Origin: an uncultured Duncaniella sp.
Lineage (GTDB): Bacteria; Bacteroidota; Bacteroidia; Bacteroidales; Muribaculaceae
Length of the DNA stretch: 64,000 bases
Direction: 5' to 3'
Assembly: GCA_910577335.1 (NCBI GenBank)
Contig: CAJTMJ010000004.1
Span: 1 to 64,000 of the forward strand
The notes under the pieces were generated by a model. It made no database searches. It was not told the origin of the DNA and saw only the letters and a list, made by a program, of their open reading frames with translations. This document shows positions 33,121-44,553 of this stretch, piece by piece. A program made the translations under genes and the position numbers. The stretch's first letter is position 1. Each line of letters opens with the position of its first letter.

Positions 33121-35883
33121 ATGATTAAGAGACTCATTCTCTTAGCCGGAGCTTTCTGGCTGGCATGTGCGGTTGCTATGGCTGCACCTGATGATATTAA
33201 GTGTAGTGGCGTGATTCTCGGTGAAGACGGTGAGCCTATTATCGGCGCTACCGTTACCGTGCCTGGCACTAAGGCTGTGGCAGTTACCGATATCGACGGC
33301 CGTTTTGTTATCAATGCCCCTGCCGGCAAAGATATTCATGTTAACTACATCGGATATTCTCCCCTCAACCTGAAGGCAGCTGCCAACATGGGCGAAGTGA
33401 AAATGAACGTGGAGACCCAAATGCTCCAAGACGTCGTTGTCACTCAGTCTATCGCTCGCACACGTCAGACTCCAGTTGCTGTTTCAGCTATCGACGGAGC
33501 TACTATTGACCTTAAGCTCGGTAATCAGGAACTTCCCGAAGTATTGAAGACTACTCCCGGTGTATGGGCGACTAAGGATGGCGGTGGTTTTGGCGACGCT
33601 AAGATCAATATCCGCGGTTTCAAGTCTTCAAATACAGCCACCATGGTAAACGGTGTCCCTGTCAATGACATGGAATGGGGCGGTATCTATTGGTCTAACT
33701 GGTCAGGTCTTGGTGATGTGACTTCATCAATGCAGGTTCAGAGAGGTCTTGGTGCCACTATTATTTCTGCTCCTTCATTCGGTGGTACCATCAATATGAT
33801 TACCAAAGGTCTTGATGCCAAGAGAGGCGGTACTCTCTGGTATGGTCTTGGAAATGACAATTCAATGAACTATGGTATTTCATTCTCTACCGGTATGATG
33901 AAGAACGGATGGGCTCTCACATTCCTCGGTTCTCGCAAAACCGGTGACGGTTACATTCAGGGAACAGATTTTAAAGCTTACAGCTACTTCTTCAACATCT
34001 CTAAGCGTCTCAACGATAACAACCAGATCTCATTGACCGTTACAGGCGCTCCTCAGACTCACTACAAACGTAGTTCTCAGGATGGTCTGACAATAGAAGG
34101 ATGGCAGAACGTGGCAAACTTCATGCCGAAGGGACAGGCTTACCGTTACAATCCTACTTATGGTTTCGGTCTTAACGGTGAGAGAAAGACTTCTCAGTAC
34201 AATGTCTACAACAAACCTGTTGCCATGCTTAACCATGTATGGCAGATCAATCACAAGTCATCTCTTTCATCTGTAATCTATGCCTCAATCGGTTCAGGTT
34301 ACGGTTCAAGCGGTCAGGCAGCCACAAGCAGCTTGAGAAGCATGTGGTATGGCTCTTCAAATGGCGAGCTTAACTGGAAGACTGTTGAAAACAATGGTGT
34401 GACTTACCACCTCCGTCATGCAAATGGTATGTTTGCCTACGACCAGATTCAGCTCATGAACCAGAACAGCACTACCGGTGCGCTTATGGTTATGTCAAAC
34501 TCGGTTAACAATCACCGCTGGTTCGGAGGTATCTCCAACTACAAAAACGAACTTACCGACAATCTTTCAATCACTGCCGGTCTTGACATCCGTTACTACT
34601 ACGGTATGCACACCAATGAGATTTCCGACCTTTACTACGGCGATTATTTCATTGACCTTAACCGTGCGGCAAGCAACAACCTGCGCACTTTTGCCACTGA
34701 AGCTGACAAGCTCGCTTATCAGAATAAGAAACTTGGCGTAGGCGATGTAGTTTATCGTGACTGGGACAGCCGTATATGGCAGGAAGGTGTTTACGCTCAG
34801 GCAGAATACAATATGTTTGACAGAAAACTCAACCTTGTGCTTGCCGGTGCTATGAACCTCAACACTTACAACCGTTACGAGCATTTCTATTACAATGCCG
34901 ACCAGAGCAAATCACCTACAAAAACTTTCTTTGCAGGTAATGTGAAGGGTGGTGCAAACTATAACATCGACCGTTACAACAACGTGTTTGTAAACGGTGG
35001 TTATATCACTCGTGCTCCCTATCTGCAATATGGCGTGTTCGTATCTCCAACCAATTCAAATGCCATCAACCCGAATCCTCGCAACGAGAAGGTAGGTGCT
35101 GTGGAATTTGGCTATGAGTTCCATTCTCCCACATTCACCGCTCAGTTGAACGGTTACTACACCATGTGGATGGATCGTACCCTCATCTCTACCGGTACTC
35201 TCCAGTATGATAATGACCGCTACACCGCTACCATGAATGGTGTTGACTCTCGTTATATGGGTCTTGAATTGAATTTCGTGTATAAGCCCACACGCTGGTT
35301 TGAATTTTCAGGTATGTTCGCTTACGCAGACAACACTTGGCAGAACGACCCGGTAGGTTACTTCTACAATAGCCAAGGTCAGGCTCTTTCAAGCCTTGGC
35401 GACCGTAACCAGCCTGCAACTGTGACAACTCCTATGGCAGACGACCACCTCTTCGCTACTATTGACCAGAAGGGTATTAAGGTTGGCGGTTCTGCTCAGA
35501 TGACCGGTGCGCTCGGTGTGCAGTTCAAGCCTTTCAAAGGTTTCCGTGTAGGTGCCGACTGGACTTGCAATGCCCGTAACTTCAGTGACTTCTCGCTCAC
35601 TAATAATAGCAGTGTGTCACTTACCCCCGGACAGACCCTTAAGATTTCTGAACCTTGGGAAATACCGTTCGGTAACCAGCTCGACTTGAATGCAAGCTAC
35701 AATTTCCCAATCACTGACGGTGTGCGCGCCACTTTCTCAGCTAACGTCTACAATGCGTTTAACAACTACTACATTATGGACGCTTATACTGATTACAGCA
35801 CTCCCGGCACTTGGCAGGATGCCTACCGTGTGTTCTACAGCTACGGTCGCACATTCAATCTTCGCGTGAAACTTTATTTTTAA
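33121..35883 (+). CDS. TonB-dependent receptor
   Basis: 920 residues: signal peptide (MIKRLILLAGAFWLACAVAMA), CarboxypepD_reg domain (28-100: CSGVILGEDGEPIIGATVTV ... VNYIGYSPL), plug (TRQTPVAVSAIDGATI, NIRGFKSSNTATMVNGVPVNDMEWGG) and barrel ending in GRTFNLRVKLYF with terminal Phe. The protein belongs to the broad TonB receptor superfamily; the SusC signature motif is not obvious and no SusD follows. Instead a lipoprotein with carbohydrate-binding-like domains follows at 35911, which may be its surface partner. Codon use is highly biased to frequent codons, suggesting strong expression. Confidence 0.9.
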   Translation: MIKRLILLAGAFWLACAVAMAAPDDIKCSGVILGEDGEPIIGATVTVPGTKAVAVTDIDGRFVINAPAGKDIHVNYIGYSPLNLKAAANMGEVKMNVETQMLQDVVVTQSIARTRQTPVAVSAIDGATIDLKLGNQELPEVLKTTPGVWATKDGGGFGDAKINIRGFKSSNTATMVNGVPVNDMEWGGIYWSNWSGLGDVTSSMQVQRGLGATIISAPSFGGTINMITKGLDAKRGGTLWYGLGNDNSMNYGISFSTGMMKNGWALTFLGSRKTGDGYIQGTDFKAYSYFFNISKRLNDNNQISLTVTGAPQTHYKRSSQDGLTIEGWQNVANFMPKGQAYRYNPTYGFGLNGERKTSQYNVYNKPVAMLNHVWQINHKSSLSSVIYASIGSGYGSSGQAATSSLRSMWYGSSNGELNWKTVENNGVTYHLRHANGMFAYDQIQLMNQNSTTGALMVMSNSVNNHRWFGGISNYKNELTDNLSITAGLDIRYYYGMHTNEISDLYYGDYFIDLNRAASNNLRTFATEADKLAYQNKKLGVGDVVYRDWDSRIWQEGVYAQAEYNMFDRKLNLVLAGAMNLNTYNRYEHFYYNADQSKSPTKTFFAGNVKGGANYNIDRYNNVFVNGGYITRAPYLQYGVFVSPTNSNAINPNPRNEKVGAVEFGYEFHSPTFTAQLNGYYTMWMDRTLISTGTLQYDNDRYTATMNGVDSRYMGLELNFVYKPTRWFEFSGMFAYADNTWQNDPVGYFYNSQGQALSSLGDRNQPATVTTPMADDHLFATIDQKGIKVGGSAQMTGALGVQFKPFKGFRVGADWTCNARNFSDFSLTNNSSVSLTPGQTLKISEPWEIPFGNQLDLNASYNFPITDGVRATFSANVYNAFNNYYIMDAYTDYSTPGTWQDAYRVFYSYGRTFNLRVKLYF

Positions 35884-35910
35884 TTAAGCACCCAAGTCAT
35901 ACATAAAAAT

Positions 35911-37899
35911 ATGAATAAGAATATTCTAAACGCCATCCTCGCCGGAACTTTCACCCTTGGGCTGGCAGGCTGTAGCGAAAATTCATGGAATGACCATTAT
36001 CTGGATGGTTTTGAAGAAGGGGTGGACTATGATAAATCAATCGAAGGTTCATATACGCTTACTCCCGCTGACTATTCCACTATTTCATCACTGATGAAGG
36101 ATAAAGCCACTACCGATGCTGAAATAGCGGCTGCAAAAGCTATAGGAACTAATCTTTATTTCGATAAGACCGGTCCTTATCCCGCATCAGTGGCTCTTCC
36201 GGCTTTCTTTGAAACTTCATCGTTCCCTTATTATCTTGCTTCAAACGGCTCTACCGTTGATGTGGTTTATGCTGAGGCTGCCGAAGTGCCTGCGGAACTT
36301 ACCGCACTTGCCGGAGCGTTGTCGTATACCGTCAGCACAGATAACTACAAGGCTGTGTGGGAAAGCGACGAGGATTTCATAAAAGGTTTTGCCCCCGTGG
36401 CTCCTGCTGCTAACCATCTTCCCGGTATTATTGCCGAGGCATTCCCCGAAGCAACTGAAGGCACCTATGCTGTGGTTACTTATGAGGAAGCTTCCACCAA
36501 CCCTGTTTTCAATAAGGTTGATGAAGGTCCCAAAGTGTATATCGATGAAACCTTTGCTGAGGGCTTAGGCGATTTCACTATGGATAATATATTGCTTCCC
36601 GCAGGTTCTACTTATATCTGGAGTCATGACACCCGCAATGGCGGTTATATGAAAGCCTCAGGTTATGTCGGCGGTGCTAATCAGGATTGCGAAGGATGGC
36701 TCGTCTCACCCGAAGTGACCCTCTCGGCTAAGGCTAATGCGGTGCTTACTTTCGAGCAGGCTTGGAACTATTTTAAGGATCTTGCTGTCGCTGCTGAAGA
36801 AGCTACCGTAAGTGTGCGTGAGAAAGGTGGCAAGTGGGTTAAGCTCACTGTTCCCACTCTTCCCGAAAAGATGAGCTGGAATTTCGTGGCATCAGGTGAT
36901 ATTGATCTTTCAGCTTATAATGGCAAGACAATTCAGATAGGTTTCTGCTACAAGAGCACTACCGTTAAAGCCGGAACTCTTGAAATCAGAAATGTGAAAC
37001 TTCAGGATCGTGTTGAAGGCGCTCGCAGTCGTGCGCTTGCCGCTGAAGTTCCTACCGAATCCAAGAATGCCGTATATTATTTCAATGGCAGCAAGTGGAG
37101 CGTGGCTGACGGTGTGGCTATTCTTAATCCTGCCGATTACACAGCCATGGGCGTTAGCAATAACAAGCTTGTCGATCCTGAAATATTCATTCCTATCTAT
37201 CTCAAGAATAAGTTCCCGTATGCTCAGAGCGGTGACGAGAAGTATGTGGTTTACAACCGTAACAAGGCTGACCTCTTCGTATTCGATGGCTCTGCATGGG
37301 TACTGAACAACAACGGACTGGAGACAGTTACCGGTCGCTTCGCCAAGAAGAGCAATGCTTGGAGCTTCATGAAGTATATAGGTAAGGCTATATTCAACAT
37401 ATTTGAGGCTGATCAGATTGTGCTTGACCGCAGCTATTTGTTCGTTTCAGGTGACATTTGCGGTACAGTGATCGATAAGAACAGTAGCTATGGTTATCTC
37501 CTCTCTACTGATGTAACCATCTCCAACGGTCAGATTGTAATGGCATCAGATGCTAATGCGTTTATGTTTGCAAGCTCTGCCACTATCGATGGCACCGTTG
37601 TTAAGGCTCCCGAAGGCAAGTTCCTTATCAAGGATTCTTACGACCGCTATCTGTACTTGTCAGGTACATATTCAAGCGCTAACTTGAATAAGACTCCTGC
37701 TGTTGAAGGCGGACAGATTGCAGCTGCATATCTCTGGAGCGCGACACGCAATCCCGATGGAACATGGTCTATCAGCTGTGACCGTGGCGAAGGCAATGTA
37801 CGTACATTCTTCTATTCTACCAAGTACAGCAACTTTGCCGTATATGCTACAGCAAGCGAAGTTGACACCCTCCCAACTCTCTACATGCTTGACCTCTAA
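35911..37899 (+). CDS. Choice-of-anchor-J/DUF5017-like surface lipoprotein
   Basis: 662 residues with a lipoprotein signal (NAILAGTFTLGLAGC). After an N-terminal domain of about 180 residues, the segment DETFAEGLGDFTMDNILLP (about 210) through GWLVSPEVTLSA and IQIGFCYKSTTVKAGTLEIRNV (to about 365) forms a jelly-roll domain of the choice-of-anchor J / DUF5017 kind. A further C-terminal half with repeated YDRYLYLSG-type strands follows. It starts 28 bases after the TonB receptor and probably pairs with it at the cell surface. It is not a SusD homologue. The ligand is unknown. Confidence 0.82.
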   Translation: MNKNILNAILAGTFTLGLAGCSENSWNDHYLDGFEEGVDYDKSIEGSYTLTPADYSTISSLMKDKATTDAEIAAAKAIGTNLYFDKTGPYPASVALPAFFETSSFPYYLASNGSTVDVVYAEAAEVPAELTALAGALSYTVSTDNYKAVWESDEDFIKGFAPVAPAANHLPGIIAEAFPEATEGTYAVVTYEEASTNPVFNKVDEGPKVYIDETFAEGLGDFTMDNILLPAGSTYIWSHDTRNGGYMKASGYVGGANQDCEGWLVSPEVTLSAKANAVLTFEQAWNYFKDLAVAAEEATVSVREKGGKWVKLTVPTLPEKMSWNFVASGDIDLSAYNGKTIQIGFCYKSTTVKAGTLEIRNVKLQDRVEGARSRALAAEVPTESKNAVYYFNGSKWSVADGVAILNPADYTAMGVSNNKLVDPEIFIPIYLKNKFPYAQSGDEKYVVYNRNKADLFVFDGSAWVLNNNGLETVTGRFAKKSNAWSFMKYIGKAIFNIFEADQIVLDRSYLFVSGDICGTVIDKNSSYGYLLSTDVTISNGQIVMASDANAFMFASSATIDGTVVKAPEGKFLIKDSYDRYLYLSGTYSSANLNKTPAVEGGQIAAAYLWSATRNPDGTWSISCDRGEGNVRTFFYSTKYSNFAVYATASEVDTLPTLYMLDL

Positions 37900-37929
37900 G
37901 CAATAATCCCAATTAAAGCTTGATAAAAT

Positions 37930-37970
37930 AAAGACATTGGTTCATATTATTTGAATCAATGTCTTTTTTT
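37930..37970 (+). terminator. Terminator of the receptor-lipoprotein pair
   Basis: AAAGACATTG... pairs with ...CAATGTCTTT around TATTAT, followed by seven T residues. Confidence 0.88.
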
Positions 37971-38073
37971 GTGAGAATATTTCATCATATCCACAATTGT
38001 TGATATAAAAAATTTGCATACCTTTATGGCGTATATGTAATTGGGTTTAAAATTAGTTCTTTAATTATTTGCC

Positions 38074-39345
38074 ATGGAAACAGGATATACATCGTTTGTT
38101 GAGAAAGATACATTGACTAAAGTGCTTTCCATCGATGAGTTGGAGGTGCGTATTGATGATTGTAAAAGCTTAGGAATACCTCTTTATGATCTTGATCTTG
38201 AGGGATTGGATATACGTGATATTGATATGAGTAATTTGCATATCCGTAACGTACTATTCAATAGTTTTAATCCTACTAAAACAGCTCCAAAAGAAATATT
38301 CAATATTAATTTTAAAGGTTGTACCTTTGAAAAGGTATGCTTCTCGTATTGTAAACTTGTAAGATGTAATTTTGATAGTGATAAAATAACTAAAAGAGAG
38401 GCAATTAAACATAAAGATATGTCTAATGCTGATAACGATGCTGTATTAGCTTCGGAACGACCGACGTATTTGAATGAAGTAGATTTTTTCTTCTGCCAAT
38501 TTGATACCTGCCGTTTCCGCAATACAAAATTTAATATTATTGATTTTAGGTATTCAAGATTCACGGATTGTTCTCTTGGTGGTTGTGATGTCAATGTAGG
38601 TGACTTCTATATGTCGGCTTTCTGTGGAACCACCAATTTTTATAATAGTAAATTTCATTCGTGTAGCCTGACAAATGCCACATTTGAGCAACATTGTCCT
38701 TCGATATTTAATATAGATAAGCTTGCGCAAGAGGATTATCAAGTTTACCATGACATAATTATTGGGGCTAAGAATTGGAGCAAACATAATCCATGCGCCG
38801 GTTATAGTCATGTGAACGAGGCGGAAGACAATAACAATGAGTTGGAAAGCCAAATCCATAATCACCATGAGGCATATAGAGTCTACGCCACATTAAGTGG
38901 TATATATAACGGTAAAGGTTTCTTTAGAGAGTCAAATCAAGCATATCGTTTGGCTAAACGGAATGAGGCTGAATATAATATGCTTGCGGCAAAAAAGTGT
39001 CGTAAAGCTCATAATTACAAACAAATGTTCCGACATTTGTGGAAGCGATTTACAATAGGGATTTCATGGTGCTTCGGGTATGGATATAAGATTCCGTATG
39101 TGCTTTTCTGGATTTGTGTGCTTGTTATGGTTTTTGGCGTATTTTATAAATATAAGGAGCAGTTAGAGCAAGAACATGAATGGTCGGTGGCTTTTGCTCG
39201 TAGTTTAAATAATACTCTTGGTCCGTTTGATAAATTTACTTCATCGGTCGGTGAGTGGTGTGGAAGTATGCAATCAACTGTTGGTATTCTACTTGTAGGT
39301 TTTATGGGATTCATCATAGCAAATCGTATAAGAAATAATGCTTGA
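38074..39345 (+). CDS. Pentapeptide-repeat protein with C-terminal membrane domain
   Basis: 423 residues. Residues of about 40-210 contain A(D/N)LxF-like pentapeptide repeats (LEGLDIRDIDMSNLHIRNVLF; FKGCTFEKVCFSYCKLVRCNF; FCQFDTCRFRNTKFNIIDFRYSRFTDC), predicting a right-handed quadrilateral beta-helix with many Cys and Phe in the core. Residues 265-335 are helical. Two transmembrane segments follow (IPYVLFWICVLVMVFGVFY and VGILLVGFMGFIIANRI) with an amphipathic stretch, SVAFARSLNNTLGPFDKF, between them, similar in layout to 2TM channel domains but without a recognisable selectivity filter. The gene is noticeably AT-richer than its neighbours and stands alone, which suggests acquisition. Function unknown. 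Confidence 0.8.
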   Translation: METGYTSFVEKDTLTKVLSIDELEVRIDDCKSLGIPLYDLDLEGLDIRDIDMSNLHIRNVLFNSFNPTKTAPKEIFNINFKGCTFEKVCFSYCKLVRCNFDSDKITKREAIKHKDMSNADNDAVLASERPTYLNEVDFFFCQFDTCRFRNTKFNIIDFRYSRFTDCSLGGCDVNVGDFYMSAFCGTTNFYNSKFHSCSLTNATFEQHCPSIFNIDKLAQEDYQVYHDIIIGAKNWSKHNPCAGYSHVNEAEDNNNELESQIHNHHEAYRVYATLSGIYNGKGFFRESNQAYRLAKRNEAEYNMLAAKKCRKAHNYKQMFRHLWKRFTIGISWCFGYGYKIPYVLFWICVLVMVFGVFYKYKEQLEQEHEWSVAFARSLNNTLGPFDKFTSSVGEWCGSMQSTVGILLVGFMGFIIANRIRNNA

Positions 39346-39352
39346 TAAAAAT

Positions 39353-39386
39353 AGCCGGACTATGCGTTATGCCACATAGCCCGGCT
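39353..39386. terminator. Bidirectional terminator
   Basis: AGCCGG and CTATG pair with CATAG and CCGGCT around a 10-base loop. T-rich tails exist on both strands (TTAATTAT rightward, ATTTTTATC leftward). It ends the pentapeptide gene and the thiamin operon. Confidence 0.75.
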
Positions 39387-39408
39387 TAATTATGCTCTCG
39401 ATTGAAGT

Positions 39409-40518
39409 CTAATCGAAGATTTTATCCCAGTCTTTCCATACGGCTTCGTAGCCGAGTTCACGGATTTCTGATGCCACTGCTTGTGGTGTTCGGGGGTCGG
39501 ATACCTCGAATTGCTCCAATGCGTCAGGTGTTGACACGTATCCTCCCGGCTCGGTTTTACTGCCGGCGCTCATTGAGGTCACACCGAGTTTCATCATATT
39601 GGCTCGGAACTTCGGATTTTCGCGGGTAGAGTAAGAAATATCCACGTCATGGTCGAAAATACGGAAAGCGAAAGTGGCTTGTGCCAATTCACGATCGCTC
39701 ATCACCACTTTTGGTTGATATCCTCCTTCGGCAGGACACATCCTTGGGAAATTGATGCTGTAACGGGTCTTCCAATAATTCTTGCGCAAATAACGCAGAT
39801 GGCGAGCCATCATAGTAAGGTCGGTGCGCCAGTCCTCAAGACCTATTAGCACACCCATCCCTATTTTATGTACGCCGGCTTGCCCCATACGGTCAAACCC
39901 GTTGACACGCCAGTCAAAAATCGATTTCATGCCCTTAGGGTGGTACTTCTTATAGTTTGCCTCATGATAGGTTTCCTGAAAACATACCACACCATTAAGT
40001 CCGCTTTTCACCAACCGTGCGTAGCTTTCCATCTTCATCGGCATTACCTCTATGGTGAGGTTATTGAAATATGGACGTGCCACATGCAGCACTTCTTCAA
40101 GGTAATCCACACCGTTGAGGGTAGGAAATTCGCCCGAAACAATCAGTAGATTTTCAAACGGACCGAGTTTTCTGATAGCCTCACATTCAGCCTTCACCTG
40201 ATCCATGGTAAGAGTGACACGGGTGAGGGGATTGTTATGGTTAAAACCGCAATACACACATGAGTTCGTACATGCGTTTGACACATACATAGGTATGTAC
40301 ATGGAAATAGTCTTGCCGAAACGCTCCATAGTGTATTTATGGCTCAGTTGCGCCATCTGTTCAATATAAGGTGCGGCAGCCGGAGAAATCAATGCCATGA
40401 AATCCTCCACGCTCGGATGCTCTTTCCTGAGAGCTGCCTCAACATCACGTGCTGTGCGTGAATTTATGAAACTCGTGGTTTCATCCCAATCATATTTCTT
40501 TAATTCTTCTGAAAACAT
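39409..40518 (-). CDS. thiH: 2-iminoacetate synthase
   Basis: 369 residues; a radical SAM enzyme with the cluster motif CTNSCVYCGF (CxxxCxxC) near residue 84. It cleaves tyrosine to 2-iminoacetate and p-cresol to feed thiazole formation by ThiG. The BATS-type C-terminal region is present (SAGSKTEPGGY). Its use instead of the oxygen-dependent ThiO is what an anaerobe needs. Last gene of the operon, 9 bases after thiC. Confidence 0.95.
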   Translation of the reverse strand: MFSEELKKYDWDETTSFINSRTARDVEAALRKEHPSVEDFMALISPAAAPYIEQMAQLSHKYTMERFGKTISMYIPMYVSNACTNSCVYCGFNHNNPLTRVTLTMDQVKAECEAIRKLGPFENLLIVSGEFPTLNGVDYLEEVLHVARPYFNNLTIEVMPMKMESYARLVKSGLNGVVCFQETYHEANYKKYHPKGMKSIFDWRVNGFDRMGQAGVHKIGMGVLIGLEDWRTDLTMMARHLRYLRKNYWKTRYSINFPRMCPAEGGYQPKVVMSDRELAQATFAFRIFDHDVDISYSTRENPKFRANMMKLGVTSMSAGSKTEPGGYVSTPDALEQFEVSDPRTPQAVASEIRELGYEAVWKDWDKIFD

Positions 40519-40527
40519 CTTATCAAA

Positions 40528-42276
<1,749 letters not shown>

Positions 42277-42279
42277 TCA

Positions 42280-43053
42280 TCAGTCAAGGAAGGCGGTTAA
42301 CGGGCTGGTTGCGCTTACCGATGATGAAACTGAGCCCAAACCGGCAAGATAACCCTTTCGTCCGGCTTCGACTGCCAGTTTGAATGCTACAGCCATCTCA
42401 ACCGGGTCGCCTGCCACTGCTATTGCAGTGTTTACAAGTACGGCGTCGGCACCCATCTCCATTGCGTCAGCTGCATGTGACGGTGCGCCGAGTCCTGCAT
42501 CTATCACCACAGGCACACGGCTTTCAGCTATGATGATTTCGAGCAAATCACGTGTTTTCAACCCCTTGTTTGTTCCGATAGGTGCGCCAAGCGGCATCAC
42601 TGCTGCGGTACCTACTTCTTCAAGACGTTTGCATAGCACAGGGTCAGCCTGAATGTAAGGTAATACCTTAAAACCCTCTTTCGCCAAAATTTCAGTTGCT
42701 TTGAGTGTCTCTATCGGGTCGGGAAGAAGATACTTGGGGTCAGGGTGGATTTCAAGCTTTATGAAATCTGTGCCGAAGCAATCGCGGGCGAGATTTGCCG
42801 CGAGCACTGCTTCCTCAGCATTTCTAACTCCTGATGTGTTGGGGAGGAACTGCACATGGTCACGGTTGATATGTTGCAACATGTCATCTTCCTCCTCATG
42901 TTCCATGTCAATGCGTTTCATCGCTACGGTGATCATCTGCGAGCCGGATGCGAGAATTGATTCGAGCATCAATCTGTTGGAGGAAAATTTACCTGTGCCT
43001 ACAAAAAGGCGAGAGGTAAATTCTTTCCCTCCGATGGTTAGGATATCTTTCAT
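42280..43053 (-). CDS. thiG: Thiazole synthase
   Basis: 257 residues, a TIM barrel. It joins deoxyxylulose phosphate, 2-iminoacetate and the sulfur carried as thiocarboxylate on ThiS. The Schiff-base lysine region [16 protein letters not shown] and the phosphate-binding [32 protein letters not shown] are visible. It lies between thiE and thiC, matching the Bacteroides operon order. Confidence 0.96.
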   Translation of the reverse strand: MKDILTIGGKEFTSRLFVGTGKFSSNRLMLESILASGSQMITVAMKRIDMEHEEEDDMLQHINRDHVQFLPNTSGVRNAEEAVLAANLARDCFGTDFIKLEIHPDPKYLLPDPIETLKATEILAKEGFKVLPYIQADPVLCKRLEEVGTAAVMPLGAPIGTNKGLKTRDLLEIIIAESRVPVVIDAGLGAPSHAADAMEMGADAVLVNTAIAVAGDPVEMAVAFKLAVEAGRKGYLAGLGSVSSSVSATSPLTAFLD

Positions 43054-43100
43054 TTATTTATGTTGATTAAATTTTATGCTTGGAACTGATTTGAATTTCA

Positions 43101-43718
43101 TTACCTTTTCAGGCGTTTTAGCACTTCAGCGGTATATGCCACCGGGTCAGGAGCATTTATGATAGCCCCGCTCATGGCTATGCCGTTGATACCTGTTTTC
43201 ATAAGTGGCTCTACGTCGTCAATAGTGATACCTCCTATTGCCACAATCGGCAGCAATATGTCTGCCTCACGGACCTCTTTCACTATCTTCTCATAACCGT
43301 CTATCCCTATTATCGGTGAAAGATTGCTCTTGGTAGTAGTATATCGGAACGGACCTAATCCAACATAGTCAACATCCCATCCTTTGAATTTCAAGATGTC
43401 CTCTGCCGTGTTGGCTGTGCAGCCGATTATTGCCGACGCACCCATAGTTTCACGGGCAAGGAGGGGATTCATGTCATTTTTACCGAGATGCACACCATGC
43501 ACCGATAGCTCCATGGCAAGCTCCACACGGTCATCAAACACAAGAAAAGCCTCGTTTTCCTGACACATAGGTATGATTTCCAATGCGGTCTCGCGAAATT
43601 CCTCGTCTGATGCGTCTTTCATTCGTAACTGTATCCATTTGCATCCCCCTTCAAGTACCATTTGTACCTCTTCCGGGATTGAATACTTATCGTTAGGATG
43701 AGTTATAAACTGTAACAT
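43101..43718 (-). CDS. thiE: Thiamin phosphate synthase
   Basis: 205 residues with the ThiE signatures QLRMKD, FDDRVELAMELSVHGVHLGKND and GLGPFRYTTTKSN (the GP..T.TK pyrophosphate-binding segment), then IVAIGGIT. It couples HMP pyrophosphate to the thiazole phosphate. Adjacent, 6 bases upstream, is a second ThiE/TenI-fold gene. Confidence 0.94.
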   Translation of the reverse strand: MLQFITHPNDKYSIPEEVQMVLEGGCKWIQLRMKDASDEEFRETALEIIPMCQENEAFLVFDDRVELAMELSVHGVHLGKNDMNPLLARETMGASAIIGCTANTAEDILKFKGWDVDYVGLGPFRYTTTKSNLSPIIGIDGYEKIVKEVREADILLPIVAIGGITIDDVEPLMKTGINGIAMSGAIINAPDPVAYTAEVLKRLKR

Positions 43719-43724
43719 AGATGA

Positions 43725-44315
43725 TTATAAGTTTGATATTTGTGATATTTTGGCGACATCGCCCCATGGCAATGAGCCGAGCATGGCGAAGCCGCTGAAA
43801 TTATAACGGCTCAAATCGCCAAGTCGTTCAAATGTAACGCCTCCAAGGGCTATGACCGGGATTTCGGTGATAGTCGATAACTTTTCCAGTTCTGCGTCAT
43901 CGAATTTGCCGGTATATCCCGGTTTGGATATGCTGTCGAATATCGGACTCAGCGTCACGTAAGCGTACTCCCTGCCATCGGCGACACATTCTCTGATTTC
44001 ATCGATGGAGTGACATGATCGGCTTAGGGAACCATTATAGAGAGCCGGAGGGGTGGGGCAACGGTGATTGAGATGCAACCCTCCGAGGTTGAACTCATTC
44101 ACAAGGTCAAAATGCCCGTGGAGCACAAGCTTCGAATGATATTTCTGCGGGATATTTTCAAGTAGATTTATCATATCCCGGCGACTTGCTCCGGGATGGC
44201 GCAGATGCACACGATCCCATCCGCAGTCAAGCAGAGCGGCAACAGCCGAAGCCTCATGCCGTTCATCGATCTCTTCAGGGGTTATGGCTATTTTTATCAG
44301 CCGGTCGATATTCAT
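43725..44315 (-). CDS. TenI-like ThiE paralogue
   Basis: 196 residues, same fold as ThiE but divergent: WDRVHLRHPGASRRDM instead of the QLR box, LHLNHRCPTPP, and LSPIFDSISKPGYTGKF in place of GPxxxTxTK. The classical ThiE pyrophosphate residues are weakened, so thiazole tautomerase (TenI) or a partial ThiE role is more likely. Such an extra copy is normal in Bacteroides thiamin operons. Between thiS and thiE, spacing 12 and 6 bases. Confidence 0.82.
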   Translation of the reverse strand: MNIDRLIKIAITPEEIDERHEASAVAALLDCGWDRVHLRHPGASRRDMINLLENIPQKYHSKLVLHGHFDLVNEFNLGGLHLNHRCPTPPALYNGSLSRSCHSIDEIRECVADGREYAYVTLSPIFDSISKPGYTGKFDDAELEKLSTITEIPVIALGGVTFERLGDLSRYNFSGFAMLGSLPWGDVAKISQISNL

Positions 44316-44327
44316 AGCAATTTGGTT

Positions 44328-44528
44328 TTAGCCTCCGTAGAAGGCTTTGATGATCACAATGTTGTCATCTTCGTTGAGAAGTTTCTTCCCACGAAGCAGG
44401 GCAGGGACTACTTTCCCGTTGATTGCTGTGGCAATACCCTTGGCAGGGATATTTTTAGCATCAAGCGCATCCTGAAGTGTGGCTCCTTCCGGCAATTCAA
44501 GTGCTACGTTATTGATTTTTACTTTCAT
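44328..44528 (-). CDS. thiS: Sulfur carrier protein ThiS
   Basis: 66 residues, ubiquitin-like, ending in FYGG; the C-terminal Gly-Gly is adenylated and converted to thiocarboxylate to supply thiazole sulfur. The adenylating enzyme ThiF is not found in this window, so ThiS must be charged by a protein encoded elsewhere. Confidence 0.95.
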   Translation of the reverse strand: MKVKINNVALELPEGATLQDALDAKNIPAKGIATAINGKVVPALLRGKKLLNEDDNIVIIKAFYGG

Positions 44529-44553
44529 ATCCTGATTTTAAATTTTTCCAAAT

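Noticed and set aside
33121..37899. SusC/SusD pair
   Set aside because: The second protein has a jelly-roll choice-of-anchor type domain, not the TPR-rich SusD fold, and the receptor lacks a clear SusC signature.
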